DNA of 64,000 nucleotides. Source: Puffinus mauretanicus. Its lineage: Eukaryota; Chordata; Aves; Procellariiformes; Procellariidae. Every line of letters begins with the position of its first letter. Within the stretch, counting starts at the first letter, position 1. The position numbers and the translations under genes are program-made. The stretch covers positions 62,001 through 126,000 of the forward strand of contig JAJKFH010001826.1 in assembly GCA_023333565.1 (NCBI GenBank), read 5' to 3'. Shown here piece after piece: positions 1-13,600 of this stretch. A model generated the notes under the pieces. It saw only the letters and a list, made by a program, of their open reading frames with translations, searched no databases and was not told the origin of the DNA.

Positions 1-1349
1 ATTGGAAAAGATTTTCCATGTAAATGTCAGATGCTAAAAAAACTGCCACCTCCAAGGCTATAAACCATTTTTAACAGTCATGCTTAGCTGTCATCACTAC
101 TTATACAGTGTATTACACTAAACAAGCTACTGAACCTTTTTAGAAGTAATAAAGAAATACATAAACAGGAGATGGCAAAAGTATGTTATAAGCTTGCTTT
201 TTTAACCAATAGCATTTCATTATTTTAAAAAAGGAGAAAAATATTTTTGTGCAAGTATTTTGGGATGATACTGTGACAGACTTTTCGATCATGCACATGC
301 TGGGCAGTAATAAAATTCTTTTTTTTTCTGCATGAGTTGAAAGGGAATTAGAAATTCTATTATGTTTTATGCATAAAAATATGTACATGAAAATCCCATC
401 AGTTTTTTAAGGTATCAGATATCTGAGAGAAAACACTAGTGAACAATTAGGACCAAAATTTTCAGCATAAATTTCCCTTTTAACACAGTTACGCAACTTT
501 TTTTTTGGTGAACTTTTTCTTTTACTTTGAAGAAAAACACTTTTTTTCCAAGAAAAGTTAAACTTAGTAACTACTGCAATTTCAAAAATCACTCTGTAGT
601 GGGGAAAACGCTTAAGATGTTTGTCTAGAATTTAGAAATACCTGAATTACAAGACAAGCTTTCATTCATATGTTCATAGTACTATCACGCTCTGAAAAAA
701 AGCTGGATTTATCTCAGTATCATCAGGCAGTAATCATTTGGTCCTCCTTAGATGACTCACAGATAGTGAAAACCCATTACAGAAATCAGTATAACTGCAG
801 AAGTAGCGCCTACACAAATTTGTGAAAAAGTCAGTCCGTTGCTCTGAATTACACTGATTTCTGGTTTCATATTTTAACCCAGTGGTTGAGTTTAGGAAAG
901 TAGGATCAGCTCCCCATTTTGACCAGAACTTACCAGTATTGACTTTTTAGGCTAATTAAAATCTGTAATTGAGTACGGTGATGCAAATCACATAGGAAAC
1001 AAACAAAAATGAATGAACGTGGAGCCTGCTGAGAAACCAAGACAAAACCAGCTCTCGTTAGAGCTCCTCAAGTGAAACCTCCACAAATACTGTGACTACA
1101 GTTGAGGACACCAGGGCAACGTTGCCTGGTGTTCCTTCGTTCCTGGTACGAAGCCCCGTTATCAGGGGTCCCATGGGAGCCAGGCTGCAAAGAAATACTC
1201 TACTTCCCACTGTACTGCCTGGGGAACTCTATTTCACTTTGCAGGTATAACTCCCTTAGGATTAATCCCCGGATAACAAAGAACCCTGGGAGGAGAAGCA
1301 AGGAAAATCTCCACCCAGAATTAAGCGGATTTGAAGAGTTTGCTCTTAC
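1..1349 (-). other. MAMDC2 intron 9, 5' part
   Basis: Intronic DNA beyond the exon 9 donor. I looked for the short phase-0 exon that should close MAM3 and did not find it. The stretch is AT-rich with scattered T runs and shows no recognisable repeat. Confidence 0.75.
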
Positions 1350-1615
1350 CTTGCAAGGCATAGGCTTTTTGAAGGAGATTTCAGCTTGAGTCCAAACTCC
1401 CTTTGGAGTGTCCAAGACAGACCAGATTTTCTCTTGAACAACATGATTCTCCTCAAAGATATAAACAGCAAGAGTACCACTCATTTTGAAAAACCCATAT
1501 AAGGCATAATAAAAACGCAGACAAAACTGCAAGTTTCCTGGCAGGGTCGGGCCATACAGACGTCCAATGTACCCAGGCTCTGATGTAAACTTTGTGTTCG
1601 CCAACAAGTAATAAC
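1350..1615 (-). CDS. MAMDC2: MAMDC2 coding exon 9 (MAM3 core), last exon in the window
   Basis: This 266-nt exon is exactly the same length as the MAM1 core exon. The acceptor is CTTGCAG|GTTATTAC (phase 1) and the donor TGCAAG|GTAAGA (phase 0). It encodes residues 378-466: [21 protein letters not shown]409 in [29 protein letters not shown], ending FKKPMPCK. C465 is unexpected: I recall Thr at this place in human, and MAM domains normally carry four cysteines. The next exon, expected to carry the domain-closing strand, was not found between 1 and 1349. Confidence 0.96.
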
Positions 1616-4600
1616 CTGCAAGACAGCATAATTATTGAGTATTTCTAATACGCAATTAGCACAGCTGATTTGCTATTAAAGCAGCTTCCAATATTGCATC
1701 AGACTTGGGTTATAAAAACAGTTTCTACTGGCAGGAAACAGATTATCACACTCTGTTTGAAAGGAAATAAGAATTTTTCTAAAAGCATCCTGGCTACTTC
1801 AAGGTAAACTGGCACAGTTACCAGAAATAAGCACTTTTCAAATTTACACTGAAAAATTCTCTGGCGTGCTGGCCTCAGTGGAAGCCTGGCTGTTTCAAGG
1901 GTACCACTCCGAGACCGAAGAATGAAGGATGGGATGGGGCACACGCTTATTATTCCCTGTACCAAGTTTAAAGAGGTGAGACTTTAGCACATATGATTAA
2001 GAACCGTGAATACTCTACAAAAACAGATGTGTGAGTTTCAGGCCTTTCACTATGTGGCCTCACTACACAACATTTCAGTGTTTTCCCTTAAAAATGCCAA
2101 CTATCCTAAACCTGGAAGAGCTAAGAGCCCACCATTCCTCTATATTAAAAGCAATGCATTAAGCTACTGTTATATTTGTTTGCATATTTTTGTGGAATCA
2201 TCCCTTCAATGACTACAGATCAGTATAGTGAAGATTCTCTGATTTACGGCCCTGCGTGACTATTCAATAGGTGAACTTCCCCCTTTACACGTGGGGAGGC
2301 ACAGCCAGAGTCCCTGCTAGAACAGAGCGGTGTACACTGATTTTTAATGGCAGTGGGAGTTGCAGTGAGACAATCTAACCAGTGTGCTGATGACATTATT
2401 TAGCAGAGTGAACAATGATGCAACGGGTTAACCTTTATATCCAGTTTGACTCTTCTAGTGAAAAGGAGTTTTGATTTACCAAACCCAGTAGTGTGATCTC
2501 CTGCTCTATACACGTTACGCTTTACTTTCACTCTGCTCCATCCTGGGCCGTCTTTGTGATCCTGGTAAAAATTACACAGATCTTCCTCAAAATTGCAGCC
2601 GGCCTCAGCAGGATTGAAAGGAGTCCCTAAAAAATAGATGCATATGTTCTCTTAGGAAGAGCATAGTATAACAAGCATAGGTATTTGAAGAACAAGGATG
2701 CCAAAGTATACTCTGTTTCACCTTTCTTTGCATTACAGAAGATGAGCATATATAGTGCAAAGTCACAATCATATCAAACTATCAATTTTCTATCGCAACA
2801 ATATCGGTGTTATTTTCTTATATTTTTGCTGGATCCAGGAGGAAACCTCCTTCACAGCCCCTATAAAATATAAATAAGCTACAGATATTAAGAGGAGATT
2901 CCTCCTTCAGGACATAATGCACAAAGACATTCAGACCATTTGTTTTCAACGTGTTCCTTCATTCAGGAGATATTTGGACAAAATGAGTGTGAGTGTGCAC
3001 GTGTGTGTGCACGGGTGTCATATTTTCATTTCAGCTTCCAAGGGGATAACTTTCTAACATCAACATTTAATATTCTTTTAAAGAGCACTTTTCTAAAAAC
3101 CCTTTTATAGTCATGTATAATGTATGTCCATATGCATGCCGTAAGTATGTAAGTCAAATAGCGTTCATGTACCACCTCATGGCTACTGACCTCTGGAGCT
3201 ATGCCTCACTCATTTTAGCACTGCAGCAAAGAAAGCTGCACCATTTATAGTGAAGTTGATTAAAAGCTAAGCTAAGCTCCCCAGCCCTGCTGATGGCTCG
3301 CTCTTGACCTGCGATGTGGAATTCATGGGTCAGGATTTGCTTTAGACTGAAAAAATCCTCCTGGTGAAGGGGTGCTTTTAAGTAAAACGTTTCTACTTCT
3401 TTCAAAGCCTCATCAGTCACTTGTACCAGATGCTGGGGGAAGGAGGGGCACAATCCAAAGCCATCATGCAATTTTTGGCTACGTCAGGAGTCAGGACCCT
3501 GTGAGCATCACTCTATGGCAGCACGCACGACCCTTCTGCACGGAGGTGAAGAGGGGCTTCCCGGCAAGGCAGGGACACAGGCGATCAGTTTCAGGAGAAG
3601 CAAAATTTTGGCCTTGGAGAGAATGCCTGTGGTCTTTTCAGCCTCAAATAAGCCCAATCTAAGCACTGCCCGTATATCTTTCTCTGCCTACAGAGAAAAA
3701 GAAGGCAGCCCTGGCATCCTGCCGCTGCTTTCCTAGCTAAAGAAAACGCAGTTGGAGCACTACCAGGTCCATGCAGCATTAAAGATTCATCCTTTGGTGA
3801 GCAAGTTTAATAGTCTGGTACCCTCTCCCTCTGTTTGGCTAACATTGAGACCTTTGTTGACCAAAACTTCCAGAAAAATAAGGAAAAGACTTAATGCTGT
3901 TATATACACTGCTATGGCTGACTACAAGGAGAATGAAGATCTCTTGCTTTTTAATATCTCTACTCAAAACAATTGAAGATGGAAATAGGACATAAGTCTG
4001 AAGGATTAACCAGCTTTGTTGTAGTTCAATAAAATACAAAGCAAATGATTTGCATTCATTTCTCAAACAGAAAAAAAACCCCAAAACTTCAAAATCAGAG
4101 TTAGTAGGCAAAGCTCTAGCTGAACCTATCAAATTTACCGGTCAGAGCAGATCTGAACTTGGACCATGATAGAGTGACTAAATCAGAGTTGGGGCAGAAA
4201 ATACTATAAAATTTATCCCATACCTTAACACATACAAGCCATCTGAAAATTAAAATGGAAAACACAGATGAGCACATAGCTCTAATGCATGGCATACTGC
4301 AACCATAACTCAGGATTTTTGTTGCAAAACAAAGCAAAAACAGAACAGGCATTGAGGAGTTAATGAAACAACCAGATTTACTCAGCCAAGAGTCATGGAT
4401 TAACAACATATCTGGAATCTACCTCCTATTGATACTTGAGCAGTGCAGGTAAAGCTAGCAGAGACTCCAAGCAGATAAAAAAGGGCAAAAATTTTCATTT
4501 TCCTTGATCACTTCAAAACATTAGCCAAAAATTCAAACTTGTGACCAAAAGAATGGAGGGAAACCACTAATCTACTTTTGACTATTGCTTAGTGCTACAG

Positions 4601-7600
4601 TAAAACCCAAGCAACCCGTACACAGCTACTTAAGAGGCTGCATTCACAAATGACAAAATCCTTCATCCCAAGTATCTCTACAGCAGAGGTCACGTGGATT
4701 CAGCTGACTTCTGCTGCTGTGACCTAAAATAAAACCCTGACAGACATGCCACTCTGAGATAAATAATACCTCCTGGAAGAGTGAAGACAGGAAAGCAAGG
4801 CTCCCGTTTTGGCTCTGAAGAACACCTCAGGGCATGTGGCATGGAAGAAGATATTCCCTACATCGGCAATAATGAAAAGCCGGGACATTTTCTTCCTCAT
4901 ACCGTCACACCTGGGGAAATCCCCCGCCTCTCTTTCTGCAACAGGCCTGCAAGTGGTAATTTGTTCAAAAGCTGGGGTGATGCAAATACAGCATTCAGTC
5001 CAGCGCTCCAGTTGCAGATCCATGAGGCAAGGTCTTTGGAGAGGAAGCATTAAGGACTGGTTTCTGGATCAAATGAATGGCATTAGTGTTTATCTGCTGT
5101 TTTGTCACCAGGAGGAAGAGGAGCCCAATGGTGCTGGTCAGTTGAGAAGGTAGCATCTGCACATCACTACCAAATATTGTAACTACTGACAAGTGGTTCA
5201 GAGGGGCAAAGCAAAGCTGGAAAACAAGGAAGGTAAATAGCAATAAGAACGCATACCTGTCTGATTGCTGCAGTAAACCGGAGAGAAAGAAATGTCATCA
5301 AGGGCAACGTAACCTCCCTTGGCGCTATTGAAAGCAACTTCAAATATTACCTGGAAATGATAATTGTTTGTTACTCTTCTACTATATACAGAACAGTAAT
5401 TTTGGTACACATCTTCACATTACAGAATTCTGATCGGATGTCCCAGACAGACTCAAGGGCATCTCAGACAGCACTGCAAGTGTTGGGACAAATTAAATTA
5501 TATCACTTATTAGGGATATAAATCAGAGTCTGACCCTGGCACCAGATCTTCGCCCACTCAAGGTCAAGGAAAAATCAAGGGGAACATAGCTCTTCTGCTG
5601 TTTTATGAAGCATCAGTTTTAAAGATGCAGTAAGGCTACTGTCATGATACCATAAAAAGCCAGTATTCAGGGTCATTAGTCTGCATTGACTATAACTCCA
5701 AAGCTGCCTAGTTATTACTGCATCTAGAATCTATCTGGATCAAAAGCTAAAAACAAACTGTGTGGATTACTCTGCTGTTACAATATTAAGTTTTACTGTT
5801 TTCTCTAAACATCCTCAGACACTGAAACCCATGCCTTGGCATCAGCTGGCAGGGAAGATTTCCTTTAAAAAATGTAGTTAAGATAAGAAAGAGAAAAGCT
5901 ATTGCAGTGTTTTGTTTACCACAAAAATCAAACAATGTTTGTACTTAGCCATTCCCAAGGGACATCGTTTCCTCAAATAAGTGGAGGACAGTCCATAACT
6001 CTTGAGGAAGTGTCTTAAAATTTCTCTTAAGTATCAAAGCTCTGAGTTACAGGAAAACTTTGAGAAGAGGCTTGAATCACAAGGGAACCCCAGGGACAAA
6101 ACAAGGATATAAGGACAAATGCTTCCAGACTGAGATCCTGTTCAGTGAAAGCAATGCTCCCTAGGGATGGGAGCCAAACTAGGAGAGCTGTAAAAGAACC
6201 CTGAGCGATCGCCTTTAGCTGGATGAAACAAAGAGGAAGACCCTCTTGAAGCAACTGAAGAAATTAAATGCAAGGTTTAATCTTATTTCTACAAAGTGAT
6301 CTCTAAAATAATGACTGTGTTGGATTACATAAAAATTCCTGGAGCGGAATAAAGGCCCATCTAGCCCAATGTCTGGTTGCCAACAGAAAGGTCACCTACA
6401 GAAAGAAGTGAAGACAATGACAAGTTTTCTGTTCTTCTTCCCTCACATTGCATTCCTGATGGATTCTTCCTTTCCCATTAATTTGTCTAATCAGTTTTTG
6501 AACTGATCGGAATAATGGTATCCATAGTACGCTGTGGAAATGAGTTCTACAGTTATGTGATGTAGGAAAAAATCCTCCCTTTGGCTTATTTTAAAACTGT
6601 TACCTGGTAATTAAGAATTTGAAACAGCAATGAAATTATAAGAAAAAGGGAACAGTTAATCTTTTCTGTGTCATTCATGATTTTTATGAACCTCTACCAC
6701 ATTCTACTTCAGTCATTTTTTTTACAGGCTGAAAACTGTTATTTCATTAACATAACTTCTCCATACTTTGATTATCCCCATCTCCCTCTTGTACTTCTAG
6801 GATATTCTTTTTTAACTGAGAGGGTTGGAGTTCCATACTCTGCTGAACACAGGGATACCCTGTGCATTCATCGCATGCGTGCATGGTACGACACCTCTGT
6901 TTTGCTGTTTAATCCAGTATAGATAGTTTCCAACACTCTGGATTGTTTTATGAATGCCACTAAGAACTGAAAGGATATTTTCACAAAAATAACCACAGTA
7001 ATGCCAAGCTCTAAGTGATCATTAATTAACTTTCATTTATAGCGCTAGGACTGTTTTTCCCCTTGCATGTCGCTTTCATTATTCATTGAATAAGTAGTTC
7101 ACTTACCATTCAGTATTATGAGACCTTATCAGATCTAATCTCCTTTCCCATACCATTTGAAGTCTGACAATTCAAATGGATGACTTGGTCACTGACTTTA
7201 CAGAGTATAAAAGGAATATGTAACATCTGATGAAAATTAGCTTTACCCCTAATCATTTCTGAAAATCTGCAGGCTTACAGTGAATTAACAAATAACTTAT
7301 GTAGAGTTAAAGCAAGCAGAATGAAAGCCAATTTATTTGTAATCCTAGTATTAGAAGTATATATATAGGGAGAGAGTATATATATATATATATAAAAATT
7401 ACTTTTATATATATGTATAAAATATATGTATTTGTATACATGTAAGTATATATGTGTATATATAATACATATACACTGCCTATTCCAATCTTCTATTTAT
7501 ATATGTATTAGATATAAGAATATGTTTTACACCTATATAAAGAGATAATATATATATGTGTGTATGTGTATATATCATATATATATACACACACACATTT

Positions 7601-10600
7601 TTATACATATGTATGTGTATGTGTGTGTGTGTGTGTATTTTTTTTTAATACACACACACATATATATATAAAAAGTTTATTCCAATCTTCTAAGGTTTGG
7701 GGTTTTTTTTCAGTAAACATTGGGGAATAAAAAATTCCATTTCTTTCTGATACTCTTGAAATTAATTACAGTAACCATAGAGAGCTGGCTTTCACATCTA
7801 AGGACTACTGTACTATTAGGACCCAAGTTTGGACTCTATCTTGTGAAAGCACTGAAAGACTGAACTGCAGGATTGTATAGAAAATAGAGCTCCAATTTTT
7901 TTTTAAATTTTTCTTCTGCAGTGGGAGGCATGCGTAATTTTATGATACTCAGCATCCTCAGAAATGGATCATCGAGTCACAGAAATACGGGACTGAGAGA
8001 ACCTTGACATCATTTAGTAGGAACTGAAAGACCTCACATTACAACCTTGCAAGGTTTTCTGTTCAAAAAACTGACTTCATCTTTGCTGAAAATCAAGCAT
8101 CAGTATGGAAAGTGATTCCTCCTTGACCCTTATGCAGTGGACAAAGGAACAACAGATCGCCAGCATCTTTATAACCATCTCTCAGATGCCGGTCGGCCAC
8201 TGGCATGTTCCCGACTCGGCCTGAGGCGGCACTGATGTCTGATGCAACCTGGAAGCGTAGCTGGACTGTACAGGAATGATTGCTTTACCTCCATGGGGTA
8301 CGGCACATTGAAGTCAACTTCTGCTAGCGCCCAGTCCGCACTCAGTGCACTGTCTGTTTTCCAGATCTCTTCATAAAAGCCACTCGTGTCTCTCAAGTAA
8401 ACGGTAAAAACTATGCTACTCTGCTGCTTAAGCTGATAATAAAAAGATAAGCAGCCAGACATGGGGGCCGTGGTCTTTGGTGAGATTAGCTGGGCCACTT
8501 CCTGAAAATGTTTGACGTAAACAGAGTCCACATACATGTAGTGACCTAAAAGTATAAAAGAAACTTGGTATAAGGACACTCTTTAAAGGATACAAGAAGT
8601 ATCAGGAGATGGGCAGGGACGAGACATATATCTCTACGACCTGGACAACGATGGTTGACTCCTAGGAAATTTTAGTAATTCTAAGAGACTTTTTTTTTTT
8701 TCCCTTTCCTCCTATGTACAACCCAAAGTTGTTTGGCTAAGATACCACTGGCAAAACAGTCAGTCTCAGCTCTTTCTTAAGCCTTTATTCAAGACCTTTA
8801 TGTTAAAGAAAGTAATAAACTCTGAATTTTGGGAGCCATTCTTAAATGGAAAAATGTGTTACAACTGAGTAAATTTCCTGCCTCCCAACAGCTCAGTATA
8901 GTATTTAGTCTTTTTCCAAGTGCAACTTTTACTGAGGCAACCCAAGTAAATGAACAAGACTATAAGCCATGTGTTTCCTCACAGGTTTTACTCAGCAGTT
9001 CATTTAATATATCAAATGAATTGGCAAATAACCTTTATTCTGCACATTTCACTTCTTGTATAATTCTGCTCAGTCTGTCTAGGATTTAGTTTCTAAATGT
9101 TTTCTTTTTACTGAATAGACTGTTTTTTTGCAAAATCCTTAAAAAAGGCTCTTGGGAGAATATTAATAAACAGAAAAATGCATTACAGATGAGTAGACTC
9201 CCTCCTCCTCAGCCACTACAACCTGCAGGATTTTCGTAGGGTGCAGCTTCTCAGACTTTGATTTTGGGAGAGCTATCTCGATTTAAACGGGACACCCATG
9301 TGCATGGATATGCTGCGCATGTGTAGTTTTTCTTCTTCTACACTCCCAGAAACACAGCATCAAACAGTGTCAGTTGATGAACGGGAAAATGGTTCTTCAC
9401 AAGTAGAAAACTTAGAGGAGAATGAAGTGTCAAACTGACAGGGTACTTCAGTGTGGACACTGCAAACTGTGCTGTTAGGTTTGTACCTACACCACTACGT
9501 TAATTCGCTAATAGTGTTCTCAAACCTGGAATGTCGCTTCTCACTTCACTCCAGTGGAAGGAGGGGAAAGGGCTTGCTTAGCTCTGGGTCTGCTCCAGCC
9601 TGCCCACTGCCAGGGGACTGGTGACGCTTCAATGGTACTTGCCTGAGAAGTTCTAGGCTTCATTTTTGCTCTGCAGTTTTACCACATTTCATAGCTTAAT
9701 TATGATCTCCCTGGCTGATGTACCTTCATAGCAGAATTCTTGCAAAAAGAAGGCTCTTCTGTGACTTTTGGCTTCTTGGGATCTTCTCAGTCAATGGTCA
9801 GCAGTGAGGGTTTGGTGTGAAAAAGAAACACTGTGGCTACAAGAAAACAGATCCCTCCCAGTTGGCGGCGCTTCCTATCACAACAGTACTTTATTTAATA
9901 GGTAGAGCCACTGTCTGTTGTTGAAGTTGTGGTCGGTTAACTTCCATCAGAATTTTACCAGCATTTAGGTGCCGAGGGGTGATGCAGGGCCAGACTGACA
10001 CTCTGTACTCAACTCACACAATTGTGAAATAAATAAAAAGGCACAGCGGCGTGAGTTAAGGAAAGAGTATCAACCCTGCTTTTCACGATGCAATTCCTTG
10101 CACCGTCGCAAGCGTCACGTTGTCTGAGACGCGCAGTGTGCTGCAGCAGCCAGATCTCCTGACCATCACCTGCTGCGGTACCTCATGCAACACTACATCA
10201 AAGGCTAAGATATCCCCCAGCCCTTCTCTATGACCATGTAAAGCGTTCTCCTCTCCACAAGGCGGCTGGGACAAGTACAGGGCAAGTGCTGAAAGTCTTT
10301 ACAGCATTCTGCCTCCAATGGGCTGTATTAACAGCACCACATCTGACTGAAAGAAAAAAACCTCCTAAACGGTGCAATTTCACCAGAGATTCTCCAAACA
10401 TGTTTCAATCCCTTAGCTTTCCTACTCAACTTTCCCAACAGCCACTGGAAAGAAAACCCTGCCAGATGTACAGAGCAGCAGTACAAGATTTTAAAACTTA
10501 TTGTGGCCCATACTTTTAGAATCCACAGAAAGATTAATTTTCCCTCTCTCTGTCCAAAATTTTATCCTTATTTTGAGTAATTTTGAAGCGTAGCAAAGGG

Positions 10601-13600
10601 CATAACAACCTTACTATAAAGCTTACAGGAAACTTTGTGTGAACTTCCGCAAATTCCCCCCATCTTCTTCTAATCCCTTTTTTCACATAAGTCATTCTTA
10701 CCCCACCCAATGCCAGGAGAAAAGAAAGAATTCACATAATAATTTGCAGTGTAGGAGTCAGACTCAAATTTTCCACTATACTTCTGTTTCACATTTGTTG
10801 CTTACCCAGTTCACTGTTAAGCGTGTGGTCTTTGGGCAGGATAGACTGAGAATTGCGAATGTTCCCTCCACCAACAAACCAGTTGACATTGGGGTTCCAG
10901 CGGTTCACGAAGCCACAAAGATGATTTTCTTCAAAGTCACATTCTGCAATTGCAGACATCACCAGCTCAGCGCACACATTTTCATTACAGAAACTGGAAG
11001 AGAGGCTATTGCTAAGCACTGGCCTCGTTTTACATATGGCAGTGCAGATAACACCTACATTTATAAAACTGGACACAGCACTTAGCTTATAATAAATGGA
11101 AGCAAACTTAGCTACAATTTTTGATCAATTTTTGATCAAATTCTCATTTCTATCCTGTTCAGTCCAATCTATCTTTTCATTATTTGGCAATATGACTGCT
11201 GTAATTTACAACCAGCTAAAACAGATTTAAAATATAACACTTAATAGTATTAAATAGTTAGAGCAGAACTTCCGCTTGTAAATCAGGGATGGCTAGAAGC
11301 AAAGCAGGACTAGTATTTCATAGTGGTCATGAGACTGCTTTGTTTCCTTCACAGAGCCAAAGAATTGTGACAATTCAGTTTGGCTCCCCAGAAATGCAAA
11401 GGTCTCCCAGCCTCCTAGCCACTGAAATTTTTGAATTTCATTAGCGGTTTTTGGCAAATGTCATGAGGAAATAGTAGTAAGTGTAAATATCAACAGAGTT
11501 TGACTCTGCAGCCTGCAAGATGACACTGTAAGGAAGCATGAGCAGGCAGACAGCAGAAATAATGTCACAGCTGTTATGTCTAATATTTGCAGCAGTCTAG
11601 TTTTGTGAAAATATAACACTTGTTCCTGCCTGAACAATAAATAACCTTAGAATGAGTTATTGTGTGTGAAATGTCTATATATATCATAGAGATGGGTGAA
11701 TAAAAACACGTATTAGTGTGTGCAACCTTAGCTTCAAAAATACCTGTATCGAATATGGCAGCCTACTTTTCAATAAGGAAAAAGCCATTGTCTTTTTTCT
11801 AAACCCAGACCTTTAATTTGGTTTTAAAACTGCCAGCAAGGCTTTTTTTTTCTGTGCACAATATGGGAGCTGAGCAGACAGTACTTACCAATACAATATC
11901 CAGGAGTTATTTTAATTTCAAAAACTGCTATACTGGCAGATTTATCTTGTCCCATTTCACCTTCCAGTACAATCTGCACAATATAAACCAAACTGTAAAT
12001 TTTAGGGTGTCGGTATTTCCATTATCACCCTGGACATTGAAACAGGTTAAACAAGAGAACAAATTAAATACATGTGTGGGGCTCATCAGCCTTACAGTCA
12101 GGAGAGGTGCTTTTGCTGGAAGAGCCTGGCAGAATGCATTAAAGATGGAGTCAATGCCCTTCCTCGAGGACAGAAGGCACACCGAAGGACAATGAGACAA
12201 GGCCAAAAAATCCCCAAAAATGTCATATAAGGGTACGGGACTCCAGATTCCTCAGTGGCTACACAGGACGTTACTGTGAGAGATGCGATGTGACGGGTTT
12301 TGGGTAGAAATACTCTCCTCTCAGCTTCTGACTCCTGCCAGGAGGGCACAGAGGAACGAGTGAGCGCCGCTGGAGACCCAAGACCTGGGAGGTCCCGTAT
12401 CTGCTACAGGACGCCAGCAGCTCCGCCGGGCTGCCAGGAGGTGAGGCATCCTCACTGCACGGCTCGGCCGGCCGCGCCTCCCCGTGAGCCGCGTTCGCTG
12501 GGGAGAGCAGCGGCTGCCAACTCCAGCCATCCCTGCTCACTGCGTTTAGGGACGAGGGGTCCCTAACTGACTCACACGCTGCCAGCCCTAGAGGTGAAAG
12601 CCAAGAATAGGGCCCAGAGCGGAAATGTTCGAAAAGCTGTCCGTACACCCCAACGCGGGCGCCAGAAAGCCTGTGGCATCTTCTAAGGTCGGGCTTACCT
12701 TGTACTTCTTTGTGCTGTTCGTTAAGTCTAAGCTAGCTATGAGCCAGCTATCCGAAGGCTCCGTGGCAGACCACAGCAAACGATCAAAGCTCTCTCCTTC
12801 CTGCCGCAGGTACAGGTTGAGCCTGGCGGGGTCAGGCGAAGTCTCTGAAGTCGTTGCTATCTGATAAATCAGTCTGACACAGCTCCACTCCTCAGAGTAC
12901 AGCTCAGGGCTGGACAGCACTGCTTTCTCACCCTCGTAGGATGTATCCACAGAAATGTAATGTCCTGGGAACGGACACACACCAGAATAGTAAATGTCAG
13001 AGGCTTTGCTTTGGACAAAAGTACTTATTTATAACGGAATGGTTGTTTGGGGGTAGGTCAGGAGATTGAGACTGCCACTCATTTGTTAAGCAAGTCAAAA
13101 ACTTCTAAAGCATTTCTGGTTTCAAAGAAGAAAACTAGAAAGACACTCTTAAGTAGTAAAACTAACGTGCAAATCTGCTGATTCAAAAAAGTGCTAAATG
13201 TAAAGCTATGTTTAAACATATCAGCAGTCTCAATGGTATCATTTCAAAAATACTCTCTGGATGGATATTTTAGTAGCAGGGCCTAAAACATAACCTTCTC
13301 TATAAAAACAAAAGAAAGGATGTGATGACAAGCTAAAAATGCACGAGGAGGCCAAAAAAATGCCAAAGAAACAACATGTAGAAAAAGGAGGCAACAGTAA
13401 ATAAATCACAGTGAAGCAGAAGCCTGGTACTGGAAACTTTACTAACACATCAAAACCAAGATCAGGAGAGTAAAACAGGATACCGGAGTCACAGAAACCT
13501 GGAATGCAATGCCAGAAACAAGTGAAAGAGAGAGAGAAAGAATATTTTGCAAAACCCAACAAACGAACAAAACAAGCTAGGACATCCATGTCTGAAACAT

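Larger units (their letters stand above)
5351..8288 (-). other. MAMDC2 intron 6
   Basis: 2938-bp intron. It holds an ancient CR1/L3-like fragment and a long AT/GT microsatellite (separate entries). The rest is unremarkable. Confidence 0.85.

Noticed and set aside
10639..11085. A 148-codon plus-strand open frame
   Set aside because: It is the antisense shadow of MAMDC2 exon 5 and has no independent evidence.
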